From: Melastoma dodecandrum
Taxonomy: Eukaryota; Streptophyta; Magnoliopsida; Myrtales; Melastomataceae
Assembly: GCA_029817715.1 (NCBI GenBank)
Contig: JARUPY010000606.1
Location: 2,108,001 to 2,172,000 of the forward strand
Length of the DNA stretch: 64,000 nt
Reading direction: 5' to 3'
The notes under the pieces were generated by a model. The model made no database searches. It had not been told where the DNA came from and saw only the letters and a program-made list of their open reading frames with translations. The position numbers and the translations under genes were made by a program. Of this stretch, positions 1-12,700 are shown piece after piece (position 1 is the first letter of the stretch; every line of letters starts with the position of its first letter).

Positions 1-3000
1 AGCCCGATGTCAACTTACCAGTTTCAATATCTCCTACCATATATGCATCTACATAGCCAAACAGTTTTGGCTCACCACGTCCGAATCAGATGTCACAATT
101 TGTAATTTCAGGCAAATACCTCATGATCCATTACACCGCATTCTAATATTCCTTTCCTGGATTGGATGGGAATCAGATCACCATGCTAACAACATGAACT
201 ATATCAGATCACGTACACATTGTCACATACATCAAACTTCCAATGACATAGCTATAAGGAACCTTTTGCATGTATTTTCTATGATCACTTGTAGAAGGAC
301 AATGATTGCAACTAGATTTAACTCCAGAAGGAAAATGAGAGCTTACCACTTTACCATTTCCAACATTGAACATTTCCAGCGCTTTATGGATGCACTTCTC
401 ATAGATAAGAAAATATTCTTTTTGTCTTTTCTAATAAATCTCATGGCAAGAGTCTGTTTTGCCGCACCCAAATCTTTCAAAGAAAAGTATTTGCCAATTT
501 GTTTCATCAACTAGTCAATACGTGTCATATTCTTGCCAACAATTAACATATCATCTATATATAATAGGAGAATAATGAAATTATCATCACCAAATATCTG
601 AAAGAAGACAATGATTCGTATTAGCTTTGATGTAGCCATGTTTCCCCATAAAATACTCAAACTTCATATACCATTATCTTGGGAATTGTTTCCAACCGAA
701 GAGGCTTTTATTGAGCTTGTACACAAAGTCTTCATTTCCTTTTACTATGAAACCATCATGTTATTACATGTAAATCTTTTCGTGTAAGTCACCTAGAATA
801 AAAGTTGTTTTGACATCCATTTGCTCATTTTCTAAGTCAAGGCTTGGCAGTTAAACCCATCACAACTCAAATAGATGACATCTTCACAATTGGAGAGAAA
901 ATTTTATCAAATTTCACTTCTTTTCTCTTATTAAAGCCATTTACTACCAATCTTCCTTTATGGTGTAGCTGAGAGTTATGTTCATGTTTTATTCTAAATA
1001 TTCACTTATTCTTTAAAGTACGCTTACCCATCATAAGTATCATTATCATGAAGTGATTTCTTCTCACAATTCATAGCATGGACTCACTCTTGTTTCTGCT
1101 CACTCTTCATGGCTTCTTCAAAACATTCAATCTTCCTCATCACTCAACAAGATATACTCGTCATCCAGATACTTGGTGGATGATTACCATTCTCTAGAGC
1201 TTTTGTTATTGGCAATTCATCAAGACCTTCAGTTTCTTTCTCAATTATTTCGCACTCATCATTCTAAACTTCACTCTATGGTGGAACTAACACAAGAGGA
1301 ACAATGCTCATATCGAGGTTCTCACTTCTAGGTAAAAAAGAAGATTTCTTGTTGATATTCTTTATTGTCACATCCTCTACAAAAATTGCATCCAAATTTG
1401 GACAAGCTTCCTTGAGATATGATCGTAAAATCTATAATTGACCATAATTGAAAAAGACACATCTTTAACTTTAAATCAGCTTATTTCTCTCACTAATTGG
1501 AATATGCACAAAAGTTTTATATTAAAAAACTTTCAAATGATCATAAGAGGGATCCATATCGTTCCAAACTCAATTATGATCATAAAATCTCTGGAGAATT
1601 CAAGGTGTAATATTCGACACATGAACGACAATGTTAAGAGCTTCTCCCCAGGAAGACTTGGCAACTTGGCATGTGAAAGTAGACATCTTACTCATTCGAT
1701 AAGTGTTCTATTCATCCTCTCTACTAGCCCATTTAACAAAGGTGTCTTAAGTGGCGTCTTCTAATGTCATATGACATGTTATAAACAATAATCATCCGAT
1801 GACCCCGAATACTCTCTTCCATTATATGATGGGATACACTTGAACTTTTTTCCAGTTTTCTTCTTAACTGAAACATGAAACTGTTTGAACGCATCTAGAA
1901 CTTGGCTATTGTGCTTTAAAGTATAAACTCATGTCTTTCTTGAATAATAGTCAATAAAGGTGGCAAAATAAAGATATCCACATATAGTCTGAGTCTTCAT
2001 AAGACTACATAAAACATAATGTACCAAGACAAGGGATTTTGCTTTCTACCAGAGATGAAGACTTAAACGAGACACAATTTTTTTTCCTGCCAGGCAATAA
2101 TCACACCCTTTGTAAGTAGGCATCCTTCAAACCAGATAAGGCATTGTTTCTCCCTGAGAGAGCAAGGCCATTCTCACTGATATGACCAAGTCTTTTATGT
2201 CACAACTCGGCCATAGCCACATTTTCTACCAAACTCACAGTATGATTAGAAATCTTTGCATGTAATATGTATAAAGTTGAAAATCTCTCACCTCTAGCCA
2301 CAATCATCGAGTCGTTGTTAAGCTTCCATTGTATATTTGTGGAGGTATTAGAATAACCATCATCGTCAAGTTTTCCAGTTGAAATCAAGTTTATTATGAT
2401 GTCTACAACATGTTTTACATCTTTTAAATATACTTGGAACTATTCTAAGCATATATCCCAATGCCCACAACCTTCGCCTCGCCATCATTTCCCATCTTCA
2501 CAAATCTGAAACTACCTGAATTGTAGGAGTAAAGAAATCCTTCTGCAAGGTAGTATGAGTAGAAGCACTACTATCAAACACCCAACTAGTCTAGTGGTTG
2601 GTCAGATTAACAACATCACAATCATAGACAATAAAATATCTCCAGTAGTAGTGGCAACTCGTTATTCATTACTACTTTCATACGATCTCTTGTCTTTGCT
2701 TTTTTCTTTATAACTTTTCTTATTTTCCTTTTTGAACAATCAACAAAATGGCTTGATGTGTCCCTTCTTGCCCCAATGATGTCATTCTACATTGTCAAAC
2801 TTTCCTCAAGATTTGCTTCTACCTTTTTCTTCTCTACTCTTTTGTCCGCGGTTGTAACTTCTCCCTCGAGACTCGACAACAAGAATATTCGACTTTAAAG
2901 AAGAATTAGAACATAGAGACTTTCTCCTCACATCTTCATTCATATGGCTAGCTTTCGCCAGGCCATATGTAACAACTCCTTTTGAAACAAAATTCGGAAC

Positions 3001-3505
3001 TTACGTCCTGAATGTATCTTAAGCATGTGACAAACTACAAAACAAATGCAAACAAGCAACACATCTTCAAAGTTAAGACCCATCGAAGATACCTTATTGA
3101 TATAATCTTGAAAGCTATTAATATAATCCGCCATCGACATGCCATCCTTGTATTTCAATCATAATTTTTGATTCATCACATATATTTTGTTGCTTCTAAT
3201 GTTGTTGACATATAGTTGCTTCAGTTTATTTTAGATTGTTCGAGCATGGTTGATTTCATTAACATGATTCAATACATTATCATCAACAAATTGACTAATA
3301 AAGGCACACACTTATCTATGAAAGATGGCCAACTACTCTTTAATCTTATCATCTGATTTTTCTATAGAGAAAACATAATAATTTTTCACATAGAGGAGGT
3401 CTTCCATCCGAGACTTCCAACAAGACTAATTCGAATTGGTCAACATAATAATTTTGCTCATGTGAGCCTCCATCATTCACCGTAGACACAATCAAACAAA
3501 CCTCC
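1..3505 (-). pseudogene. Decayed Copia retrotransposon gag-pol
   Basis: Reading the minus strand from high to low coordinates gives the Copia domain order in broken frames. Gag-like residues lie at 2940-3158. A protease-like segment (WVFDSS instead of the usual DSGA) is near 2540-2590. The pre-integrase stretch GKLDDDGYSN is at 2340-2388. Integrase pieces include FIDYYSRKT near 1930-1975. The RT signature LLLYIDDMLIV is at 541-575. RNase H-like residues FGYVDA with a degraded G-D-I-E-TGKLTSG lie at 1-110. No frame stays open for more than about 100 codons, so the copy is dead. The 3' end and 3' LTR lie left of the window. Lineage was not resolved; the pre-integrase block resembles Tork/Tnt1-type elements. 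Confidence 0.85.
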
Positions 3506-3517
3506 GCTCTGATACCA
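3506..3517 (-). other. Copia primer binding site
   Basis: On the minus strand this reads TGGTATCAGAGC, the complement of the 3' end of initiator methionine tRNA and the usual Copia primer site. It is separated by two bases from the TG/CA edge of the LTR at 3520. It fixes the element's orientation and the junction between leader and LTR. Confidence 0.8.
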
Positions 3518-3519
3518 CA

Positions 3520-3980
3520 TGTTCGGATGTAATGAGAATAACACAAACAAAAATTCGGCGAATGACTTTCGTTAGAGGTAGCAAGAATAATCGCATCGGA
3601 AACTAAGCAAGAACAACATATAATTTTAACATGAAACCTCCTCATTGTGAGGAGTAAAATCACGGCCCGATTAACAACTAAAACTTCCACTATATTAATG
3701 AAGTAGCGTGTACATAAGTGTCTTTCTCAAGCAACCAATAATCAGCAAGAGACTTCTTCTAGAATCATTGTAATATCAAAAAAAGGTCTTGGTGTTCACT
3801 ACACATAGCTACACAAAGTGGAAGGAGCTAGAAGAAACACTGAATCTGATCGTTTGCAAAATGTGATGAAATCACATGCTAGAAATTTCTCATTGTAAGA
3901 TTCACCATTCAAATCCGCTCTCGACAAGTAGCCCAATAGATTGTACGTCATGTTCGCCTTTTTAAAGGTTCACAATTCCA
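3520..3980 (-). repeat. 5' LTR of the decayed Copia element (outer end uncertain)
   Basis: The LTR edge next to the primer site is clear: on the minus strand it ends ..CCGAACA at 3520. The other end is not visible because the partner LTR lies outside the window. It must stop before 3981, where a receptor-kinase C-terminus begins. No gene is seen in this stretch. Confidence 0.5.
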
Positions 3981-4098
3981 TCATCTTGGTCTGAATAGCT
4001 CCATGGCTTCTATTATGAAGACGATTCATCGAGGTTGACAATATCTCTGCCAGAATACTCCCATGAGGGCTCCCCTAGTCAACCGGTTAACTCAGACC
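3981..4098 (-). pseudogene. NIK-like receptor kinase, C-terminal end (hAT-separated part)
   Basis: On the minus strand the segment ends with codons for AMELFRPR followed by a stop at 3981-3983. This resembles the LVQAMELSGPR terminus of NIK-type LRR receptor kinases. Just upstream, in another frame, are residues like ERYSDLTDDSS (seen here as EYSGRDIVNLDESSS). It is the continuation of the kinase fragment at 24738-25505, with the hAT element lying exactly between them. Frame changes show it is not functional. Confidence 0.6.
4091..4098. repeat. Left target-site duplication of the hAT element
   Basis: CTCAGACC here is repeated exactly at 24730-24737, immediately outside the right end of the hAT-like sequence. 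Eight base pairs is the normal hAT duplication length. The receptor-kinase pseudogene continues on both outer sides, which supports this as the insertion point. Confidence 0.75.
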
Positions 4099-4189
4099 AA
4101 TGTTGTTAAAATCGCGATTTAACTCGTGTGATCGGTAGAGTTTATGATTTTTGATGTGCTGGCGAGTCAAATCGTACCCAGAATTGTTT

Positions 4190-4250
4190 TTTGCTGAAAT
4201 CGTAGTGAAATCGTAAAATCGGAAGTAAAATCGTAGAAAAGAATCGTAAC
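4190..4250. repeat. hAT subterminal AAATCGTA motif cluster
   Basis: Several copies of a motif close to AAATCGTA occur within about 60 bp of the left hAT end. Reverse-complement copies occur near the right end. In other hAT elements such subterminal repeats are transposase-binding sites; that role here is inferred. Confidence 0.5.
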
Positions 4251-5142
4251 CACCGATTCTACAAATCGCTTAAGTCGGGTCAAATTTTATTAATTAACCC
4301 AAGCCCAGCCTAAACCTAACCCACTATCAATTAGGGTGCCTGCCTGCCTTCGAGCCCTATTGCACCTCCTCCCATGCCTCTGTGTCTGCTCCTCCTTCCG
4401 ACGTCCTCCGCCTCTAGCCCCTCCTTTCGTCGTCCTCCGCCTCTAGCCTCCATCATCCTCTGCATTCAACTCCTTCACCATCCTCCGCGTCCAGCTCCTC
4501 CACCGTCCTCCGCCTCCGCAAAAAAAAATCACAATCATTCCAGCAAAAAAACTCGAAGCTTAAGCCCGGTTACTCTTTTATCCTCCACGACTGTGCTTGA
4601 TCCCCGACTTTTTGAATACTTATTTTTGAACATCCATGGATTGTTGTAGATCGGAGGGAGAAAGATTCAATGAAACGTAGGAGCAAAAGAAAGGTGTTCT
4701 TGTACGATTGATGCTTCTACTACACATCTGGGTAGCTATTATTACTTCGATGTTTCATTCTACTTGGTTGTCTATACACTGTCATTTCCTTTGTTATTTC
4801 CGCTTTTTGTGTCTCTTTTTATGCTGTTATTTGTATTATCGGTCTTTATGCTCATTGCAACCAGCTTACAGTAAAATCGCTGGGTTAAATGTAGATTTGA
4901 ACTTTCATTTCACATGCAATGTTCAATTACGTTTAAAATGCGTTAGCAGGTGGACTTAGTGTGATTAGCAACCACGTCCCCTGTGGTCTTAACTTAGTGT
5001 TTGTTTACCTTACCCTGTTCTTGCATTTGATTGGACTGATAGGTAAGATTGAATGGTGTTGCTGCTTTCATTGGAATGGTGGGACTGGTTGTAGGTGTAT
5101 TTATTTTGTTTGTCCTTTTGGCGAGGTATTATTTTCAGTTTC
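4251..5142 (+). other. 5' non-coding part of the hAT element
   Basis: This stretch contains a C-rich CTCC/CCTCC-dominated tract (about 4350-4520) followed by AT-rich sequence up to the Ogre insertion. It probably held the transposase promoter and 5' UTR or intron. The short open frames here show no recognisable protein. Confidence 0.4.
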
Positions 5143-5147
5143 CATTT
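5143..5147. repeat. Left target-site duplication of the Ogre element
   Basis: CATTT directly precedes the TG of the left LTR and is repeated at 22026-22030 directly after the CA of the right LTR. A 5-bp duplication is standard for Ty3/gypsy integration. Confidence 0.9.
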
Positions 5148-7627
5148 TGTAAATACCCCAAATTCGTAACGGACGCTTTCATTGCCATTCAAAATTCACC
5201 TCGTCTTCAATAACCTTCAACGCTCCGACTTGATGACGAAAATCAATGGGTTTCGTAACCTACATCGGTTACAAACGATTCCCTTTCTTATGGCTGCTAT
5301 AAATCAGCCATAAAAAAAAAGAAGAGGGGTAGAGAGGAACATACACACAAAAAAAAACTTCCCCCTCCAAGCGTTCTTCGAGCCTCCCCACTCCACCCGA
5401 CGAGCCTCTCGATCAAGGTAAGCTCGTGGAGCAATGGAGACCCCCCGACCAGCCTAACCGCGGAGGACACGTTCCGGTTTCACAAGTCGACGGCTGCGGC
5501 AAAAAGAAACAACGGCGACCCCGGACAACCTCCCCTCGCCATCTCCATGCTCGAGGCCTTCTCTCTCCGGCATCTAGGATCTGCCCCCCCTCGTCCAAAG
5601 ACGAGGAGGACTTCAATTACCACCTTGCGTAGCCTTGTAGCTTTGCCGGAAGGCTCCCTTTTGCTTTGACGTTTTCTTGTTTGCGCAGCGACAAGGATTG
5701 GACAGCCGAGAACCAACTCCCGAAGACATCCCGTGGTCGCACAAATAGGCCAAGACTCTCACATTCCCTTCCCTTCATATGTCCTAGATGTTGGGATACG
5801 TTGCAGCCCTCCCATCGAGCCAAAATAGCTTGGTAAGTCCAAGCATATTTCGGATCAGTTTGCGCAACCTTCGGTTTTTGAGGTATATCTTTCGGGTGCT
5901 TATCGGAATCACGCGAAACCACTTTCATTTGATTCCTAACTTAAATACGGTTTTAAGGACACCAATCAAGTTAAATTTGAGTCCCTAACCTAGGAGTTTC
6001 GAATAAAACATTGAATTGATTACAAACAACCGAGTTTCGCACTTTTGGACAGGACCGTTTGCATTTTTGTCATACGTCGAACTTCAAATATACTCTAGAC
6101 ATGTCACACTAATTGTATATGATGTTTCAAGCACAATTTTTTTTAGTGGTTTTAAAATGACATGGCATTTATATATGAAAGGAGTGTTTTCGAAGAATCC
6201 GATGACTTCTAGGCTCGGATCTACATGTCGGCAGTCCACTCTTTTACTCATAACTTTCTTTCTGAAAATCGTATTGACCTAAAACTTATGCCATTAGATG
6301 CCTGACTTCAAGAGCTTTATTTTCAGTATAAGTAAGCATATTTTCATGAACTGTGCTAAAAGTTATACACGTTTTTTGAGAGGCAGCAAAACTGTCGGAG
6401 CTCGGATCTGCATGTGGACATCTCACTCTTTCGTTCATAACTTTCGTTACAGACCTTAGATTAACTTGAAACTTGCATTATTGGATTATTGACTTAAAGA
6501 GCTTTCTTTCAAGTATAAATATGTACATTTTCATGAATTGAGCAGAAAATTATATATGTTTGTTTGAAAGGTACCGAAGCTGCCGCGGTTGAGAATCTTT
6601 AATTACGCATGATTTTCCATCATGTCTTGAACTTGTTTGTTGTCATTGATATAATCCTCGCATTTATCAAGTACATATTATTATTTACTAATCATTTTTC
6701 TATCTTGACGTTTTCGCATGTGAAAATGCAATCTCGGTAATTCGAGTGACGTTCGGGACATATTGAAGGTCGGCGGGTTCAAACACTTCACATCGTTCGC
6801 CCCCGTTTTCCAACTTCAAGATGATGCACGATGGACCATAGCGGAAATGCTCCAGGCGGCCCCAACCTTCATTAAAGGTACAAAGGGGAGGTGGGGGCCT
6901 CCCCGAATTTTTATTTAAGCCTACATGTAACGGGTCGTGGGCCCAAGTGCATAGGCCCACGATCACCACCCTTCCCCGCTCACTTTGATCTAAATAATTG
7001 TCTGTGTCTGTCCGCATGCCTTAGGCCCATAGGTTTATCGTCGCATGCTGTTTGCAAAGTAAATAAACATGAGTTCGGGCCCAAAAGCCTGAATCGGGTC
7101 CAACGCCCGTAAAACAGAAACATGAGTTCGGAGTGATGCCCGGATCGGGTCCAACGCCCTTTAACCAAAAGCAAACTTTTGGAGCAAACGCCATCTCTTC
7201 GCATGTTTAGATGTAAGACTTAGTAACTAGGAATCCCCGAATCTACTCTGGTTTTCCGACTTAAACCAAGCTTTTAAAAATAAGTTGGTGGCGACTCCGT
7301 AATAGTTTACCTAAGTTAAACAACACACCTTTTTACGAAGTCATTTTGGATGGGTGACGGCGACACGAGCCGCTCCTGGAATCTCCCGAAGCTTCCTCTT
7401 CGGGTCATGCGCTTCTTTTCGCTCGTCGCCTCTTAAGGAGCATGGAGACGATTGGCGAAGAGTCTGGGCAGACCCGGTCAGGAATCGAATGAGGGACCAC
7501 CCTGGTTTTTTCCGCAGCGTTCGACGCTCGAGTCGCGACGCCGACCGGAAGACTCTAGGGGAGCGGGCCCGGATCCTCGCGTCGTCCGAACCGCTGCGCG
7601 CGTGCTAGGCCGAAAGGCGCGCGTACA
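5148..7627 (+). repeat. Ogre 5' LTR (2,480 bp)
   Basis: The LTR runs from TGTAAATACCCC to GCGCGTACA. It aligns base for base with 19545-22025 with few changes: by hand I count 13 substitutions in the last ~1.03 kb and a length difference of 1 bp overall. Many short open frames occur in both copies; none resembles a known protein and they are treated as chance. Confidence 0.95.
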
Positions 7628-7634
7628 TCCCGGA

Positions 7635-7651
7635 TGGCGACTCCGCTGGGG
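7635..7651 (+). other. Ogre primer binding site
   Basis: TGGCGACTCCGCTGGGG begins 7 bases after the LTR end. Its TGG start fits pairing with a tRNA CCA tail. Ogre elements are known to use an arginine tRNA primer, and I infer the same here without having aligned a tRNA. Confidence 0.65.
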
Positions 7652-8329
7652 AAACTGCATGTGGATTCTTTTCGAACGCTCTTACATTTTAATCCACTTG
7701 TGGAGAGGAGTTCTTGTTTGCGTGTGTAATATCTTGGCTCGGTGCCCTTTGTTTTCCCTCATGGTTGTGTTTGTTTACTGCTTTCCGAGGCATATCTAGG
7801 TGTGCCCGAACCCGGGGCTAGGATTTTTAGGGGGGTCACCGAGAGGCTCAGCCTGCTGCTATTTGCGGTATGGTTTTTGGCCGTGGCCCCGCTTCCCTCA
7901 GTCCGAGGGAGGTTTAGAAGCCTTCATCCGAGAGTCTAGCATTGTTTGCTCACTACAGGTACCAGACGCCGCATATGCATTTGTGTTTGTTACTAAGTGA
8001 CTGCTACCTGTGCAAGGACAGGTCTCAGGTATGTTTTGTATGCGATAAATCGTAATAACTAATTTTGTTCATTTTTGCAGCGGTTTGGGTTAGTTGCGGG
8101 GGTTTCCTCAACTCTCTTTCTCCCTTCCCTATCTCTCCTATTTACATTACTGCATCCATTAACATTCATTCTGCATGAGTGCCTGCTATGCAAAAGTTCG
8201 CATCAACACATTTATATTTGTTCAATACTCTTCAAACGTAAATAATTCGCATGCAAATTCACCTCATATTAGGATTTGGATTGGATTGTTGTTACAATTG
8301 AATGACGTCCAAGCTTGTAGGTTCATCTC
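7652..8329 (+). other. Ogre untranslated leader
   Basis: About 680 bp between the primer site and ORF1. It has no sustained open frame with recognisable content. It probably contains packaging and translation signals, but none is identifiable by eye. Confidence 0.5.
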
Positions 8330-9506
8330 ATGGAGTCAATAGCGCTACGCAAGGGGATTCCATCTACGAATTTGCTTCGACGGTGGCTCAATGTGCTCAG
8401 ACCCTCAGAAAGGGAGTTCGTACAGCAGAAGCTTGGAGGTCTCTTTCACCTCATCCGCATGGAGGTTGATTGGTTCCTTCTTCAGTATCTCGTCGCTCGC
8501 TGGGATCCCGAGAGCTATACCTGCAGATTTGGCACTTTAGAACTGACACCGACTTACGAAGAATATGGGGACCTCTCTGCACTACCTCCTCATTCGGGAA
8601 TCCTCCCCCCTACCTTATGATGACAAGCCAAGAAACTACATAGCTCGTCTCTTTCAAATCTCACTAGCAGTTGTACCCAGCTTGTTTACCACAGAAGGAC
8701 ACATCAGCGTCAACAAGCTCTTCGAGTTACGCAACACGCCGTATGAGCCACACATGGGAGACGGTCAAGGATCAGCGAGGGCCTTTATCCTCTTGTTCGC
8801 AGGGACGATACTCTACCCATACAGTGAGGCATTGCTCAACAAGCGAACAGTCTACCTAACAAAAGCAATCATCGAAGGAAGGGCTTTTCTTCCCAACCTG
8901 GTCGGCAAAACAAATTACAGCCTCACCCGGATTGCGCGTCGAGCTAGAGAGGGTGTGCAAAATCACAAGTTTACATTCAGCCCGACATTGCTCCAGGCAT
9001 GGTTCTACATCCACGTCGGCATCACCGGAGAATCCTTCAGACGAGAGCAATTTCCAGATTTACTCGACCGAATATCAGGACGTGCTCGCCTTCCGACTCG
9101 TACCTTTGCTGGTATCCGAGCTCTCTTCCGGTCTCTGGAGCCAGAGGACTTCTACCAGATGGCCAAATCCTTCGACGTGGACTGGGCCATCATAAGTTCC
9201 CTGGATGGAGATTACATCCCAATCGTCGGGATCACCGGGACGTCTTACTACTGTCCGGCACGGGTCATGCACCAGTTTGGAGGAATCCCGCGGATCAGAG
9301 CAGCACCAACTAAACCATTTGATCCAATCGACCTAGATAGCCCACCACCAAGGGGCGTAATTCGGCGAGCAACGACACACTTTGCACGCGTGTGGATGAC
9401 TCTCACAGAGAAAGAGTTCGACCTTCCCCCAAGACATCAGAAGGACATCGACGCCCAGTCAGCCCGTTTCCAGAAGAAGCGCATTACTCCTTGGGATCGC
9501 ATTTGA
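8330..9506 (+). pseudogene. Ogre ORF1 (protein of unknown role upstream of gag)
   Basis: Two overlapping frames (8330-8620 and 8565-9506) together give one protein-like sequence of about 390 residues with a single frameshift near 8565-8620. Recognisable content includes LRPSEREFVQQKLGGL, then TLELTPTYEEYGDL, and after the shift PRNYIARLFQIS and RTFAGIRALFRSLEP. This matches the plant ORF1 family carried by Ogre elements ahead of gag, where it is annotated as a domain of unknown function. No catalytic motif is visible. The frameshift means this copy cannot make the full product. Confidence 0.7.
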
Positions 9507-9703
9507 AGATCGACTCTATCATAACGAGCTTCAAATCCCATTTCATCTTTTATTCGTCAAACTTTTTAATACTCTTTGTAATAAACTTCAGCTTAAACGT
9601 CGTTTCGCTGATTGAATTCATTGTAAATACAATCCAATCCTTGCATTATACATGATCATGCATCACTACATATCATGCATCCAAAGTATCACATCGCTCG
9701 ATA

Positions 9704-12700
9704 TTGATTCAACTCTTTGCTCCTTCAAGGTACAAAACGGCCAAGATTGATCCACACAGAAAACGTCCGAGAACCCGCTCCACCAGAGAAGCTGTGGCAG
9801 CCATCTCTCCAAGCCTCATCTCCACTTCTTCAACTACTTCCTCTGTCAATAACCCTCTCGTGACCGCTGAGGCTATCCCAACTGCTCGTGCTGCTGTCTC
9901 GACTATCACTACCGCGGAATTGGTTCAAACATCAGCGCCGGTTTCGCCTCTTGCTAGGTCCCCCGTTCTCGCCGAGCTATTCCCTAGGGCCCCAGTCTTC
10001 ACCGTTGGGCCATCCACAGCTGGGGTCAGTGCTCCAGTTTTCATCCCACCTCTGACTGTTTTCACGACGCCGGCAATTGAATCATCAACTGCTCCACCAG
10101 TGGTATCACCACTCAACCTCAACATGTCTGAGGCGGCCCAAAGCACTGCCAATACGTCCCTTGGAGTTAAGGTAGAAACCCTCACAACCGAGCTGTCATC
10201 TCTCAAATTGATGATGGCTGAGTTCTTCCAGCGGCAACCAACGGTTACACCTGCCGTTTCTATTGTCTCCCAAAACCCCATCCTCCACCTATCATGCCTT
10301 GATCCACCATATCTACAATGCCACCTTACTTCCCACATATTCAACCAGGCTTAATCTCTTCATCAAGCCCTCTATTCCCCCATAACCATGTTAACCCTGG
10401 ATCCGCTATCTCCGCAAGTATAGCAACACCTTTTTATAACCCACACATGCATGGACCGCCTTTTTCGTCTACCACAACACCACCATATCTCCCACCATAC
10501 TACCCTCAACCTTCCACACCAGGGCCAAATCCCTATCAATCAGCGCCACTTGGGCCATCTCCCTACTTTCCTGCCGCCCCTACAACTGCCGGCTTTCCAG
10601 TACCCCGGGCTCCACATGTGGAATCAACTGTGCCAAACCCGACAAGTCGTAATGCGGCCACTATCGATCAGTTATTTGGTGAACAACAGCAGGCCAATGC
10701 TTTTGAGACAAGGCTCGAAGCTAAGATTGCTACGATGCAAGAAGAGGAGGCGCGTCGTATAGCGAGAATGGAGGAACGCCTCAATGCTATTCAGGGGCAC
10801 CAAGCTCACAACTGGGAATATGCCAACTACCATGTCCCCCAGATTCAGGTCCCGCCAAAGTTCAAAATGCCTGAGTTTGAGAAGTTTCGTGGAAATGGCT
10901 GCCCGGAGTTACATTTGAAGCACTTCTGCCACAAGATGGTTGTATACCCGGTAGATGACAAGTTTCGCATCGCCATGTTCCAGGAGAGCTTAGCGGAGTC
11001 GGCGTTGCACTGATATTACACCAAGGATGTGAGCTAGTATACAACATTCAAGGAGTTAGCCCTCGACTTTCTCAATTACTACAGTTTTAATGTAGAAATG
11101 GCACCAACGATATCAGACTTGCGGAAACTACGAAGGTACCGCTCCGAGGACATCAAGCAATTTGCTTATCGATTCAGGGAGATGGCTTCACAGATTAAAC
11201 CCTCTCTAAAGGAAAAAGAGCTGATAGACGAGTTCTTCCAACTTCTGCCGCGCGAGTATCTACCATACATGATTGGTCAGACCATCACAACCTTCGCCCA
11301 AGCGATCATCAATGCCGATAAACTCGATGGGGCAAGCCGAGATGGACTAATTCCTCCCCCTTCAGTAAAGTCAGCCGTCAAACCAAAGCCCAAGGAGCTT
11401 GTCGCGGCTGCAGAGCACAATAAGGCAGCGGTACCGCCGACTTCATATGCGCCAAGGTCATACGCCGCAGTTACCTTTAGACCCCCTGTGCCTGTGGTGG
11501 CCAATCCTAGACCGACCGCCCCCGTGACGATGCTCCAGCAGCCAAGGCCTGCACGGCAAGGGCGTCCCCGACGCAGATTGGAAGACCTAGTTCCGACTCC
11601 TAACCCATTAGATGTCATGTTCACCCGGTTGAGAGACATGGGCTTCATCTCACCTGTAGACCCCAAACCGACCAATCCTTCCTCTTTCGGCTACAACCCC
11701 AAGGCTAGTTGTCAATATCACTCTGGAGCACTAGGGCACGACACCAAGGACTGTATCGTGCTCAAGTTTAAAATTCAGAACTTATTGGATGACGGCGTCA
11801 TCACGTTCCCAACACCGGCCACATCTCTAAATGTCATGAGCAACCCATTGCCCGAACACGTCAACTATGTCGGGGCAAACCCCTTCGCACCGCTGACTGA
11901 CCATGAAGAAGAGGTGCATTTACATGAGGTGGAGCAAGAGATCACTGAACATGCCAATGTAACTGAGGTCAATCAAGGACGAAGCTGGAGACGCCGACCT
12001 CGCATGCGCACTCACCATATACCACCCAATGTGGCTGTACCCCTGAATCTAATGCCGGCATATATTAGACAGGCCAACAAATCGCATTTCCGGGTTCCAA
12101 TTGTTCCTCCTAGAATTGAAGTACAACTTCTGGAGGTCAAGACGCATGAGTCCGAAGGAGAAGAATATGCCAACATGATCGAGTCCAATCGTGGTCGAGG
12201 ACGAGGCCGAGGACGTGGACGTGGACGTGGATCATATGGAGGAGGTACACACCCTCAACAGATGCATGCCGCTATACCGAACATTTTTCCCCAAGTACTC
12301 CCTCGACCACCGTATGTCTACATCCCATTGGGTCCAGCGCAACCGGAGATGCCACCTCAAGCACCTGCACCGATACAGATAGAACCAAAGAGTCCAGTTA
12401 TCATTGGTCCAAGTGGCTTGACACCTAGCCCAGAAGTCGAGCTCATCACCCATTCAGGAAGAGTGGTGCCGGCTCCAGAGCCCCAACTGCAGCCTGAGTC
12501 TTCAAAGCCCAAAGGGCCATCGAATGAGCAAATTCGTAAGGTGATCTACTCGGTGAAAGAAAGCGACTACAACATTGTGGAGCAGCTGAAGAAGCAACCC
12601 GCCCATATCTCTCTCTTCGATTTGATCCATTCTTCCGACAAGTTTCTGGCCGAAGTACACGTACCGGAAGAAATTGAGGTCAACGCGCTGGACTCGTACA

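Noticed and set aside
4374..4649. A 91-codon Ser/Pro/Leu-rich open frame
   Set aside because: It follows from the CTCC-rich composition of the hAT 5' region. No family resemblance.
5148..7627. Many short open frames on both strands of the LTR, repeated at 19545-22025
   Set aside because: They recur only because the LTR is duplicated, overlap each other on both strands, and resemble no protein family.
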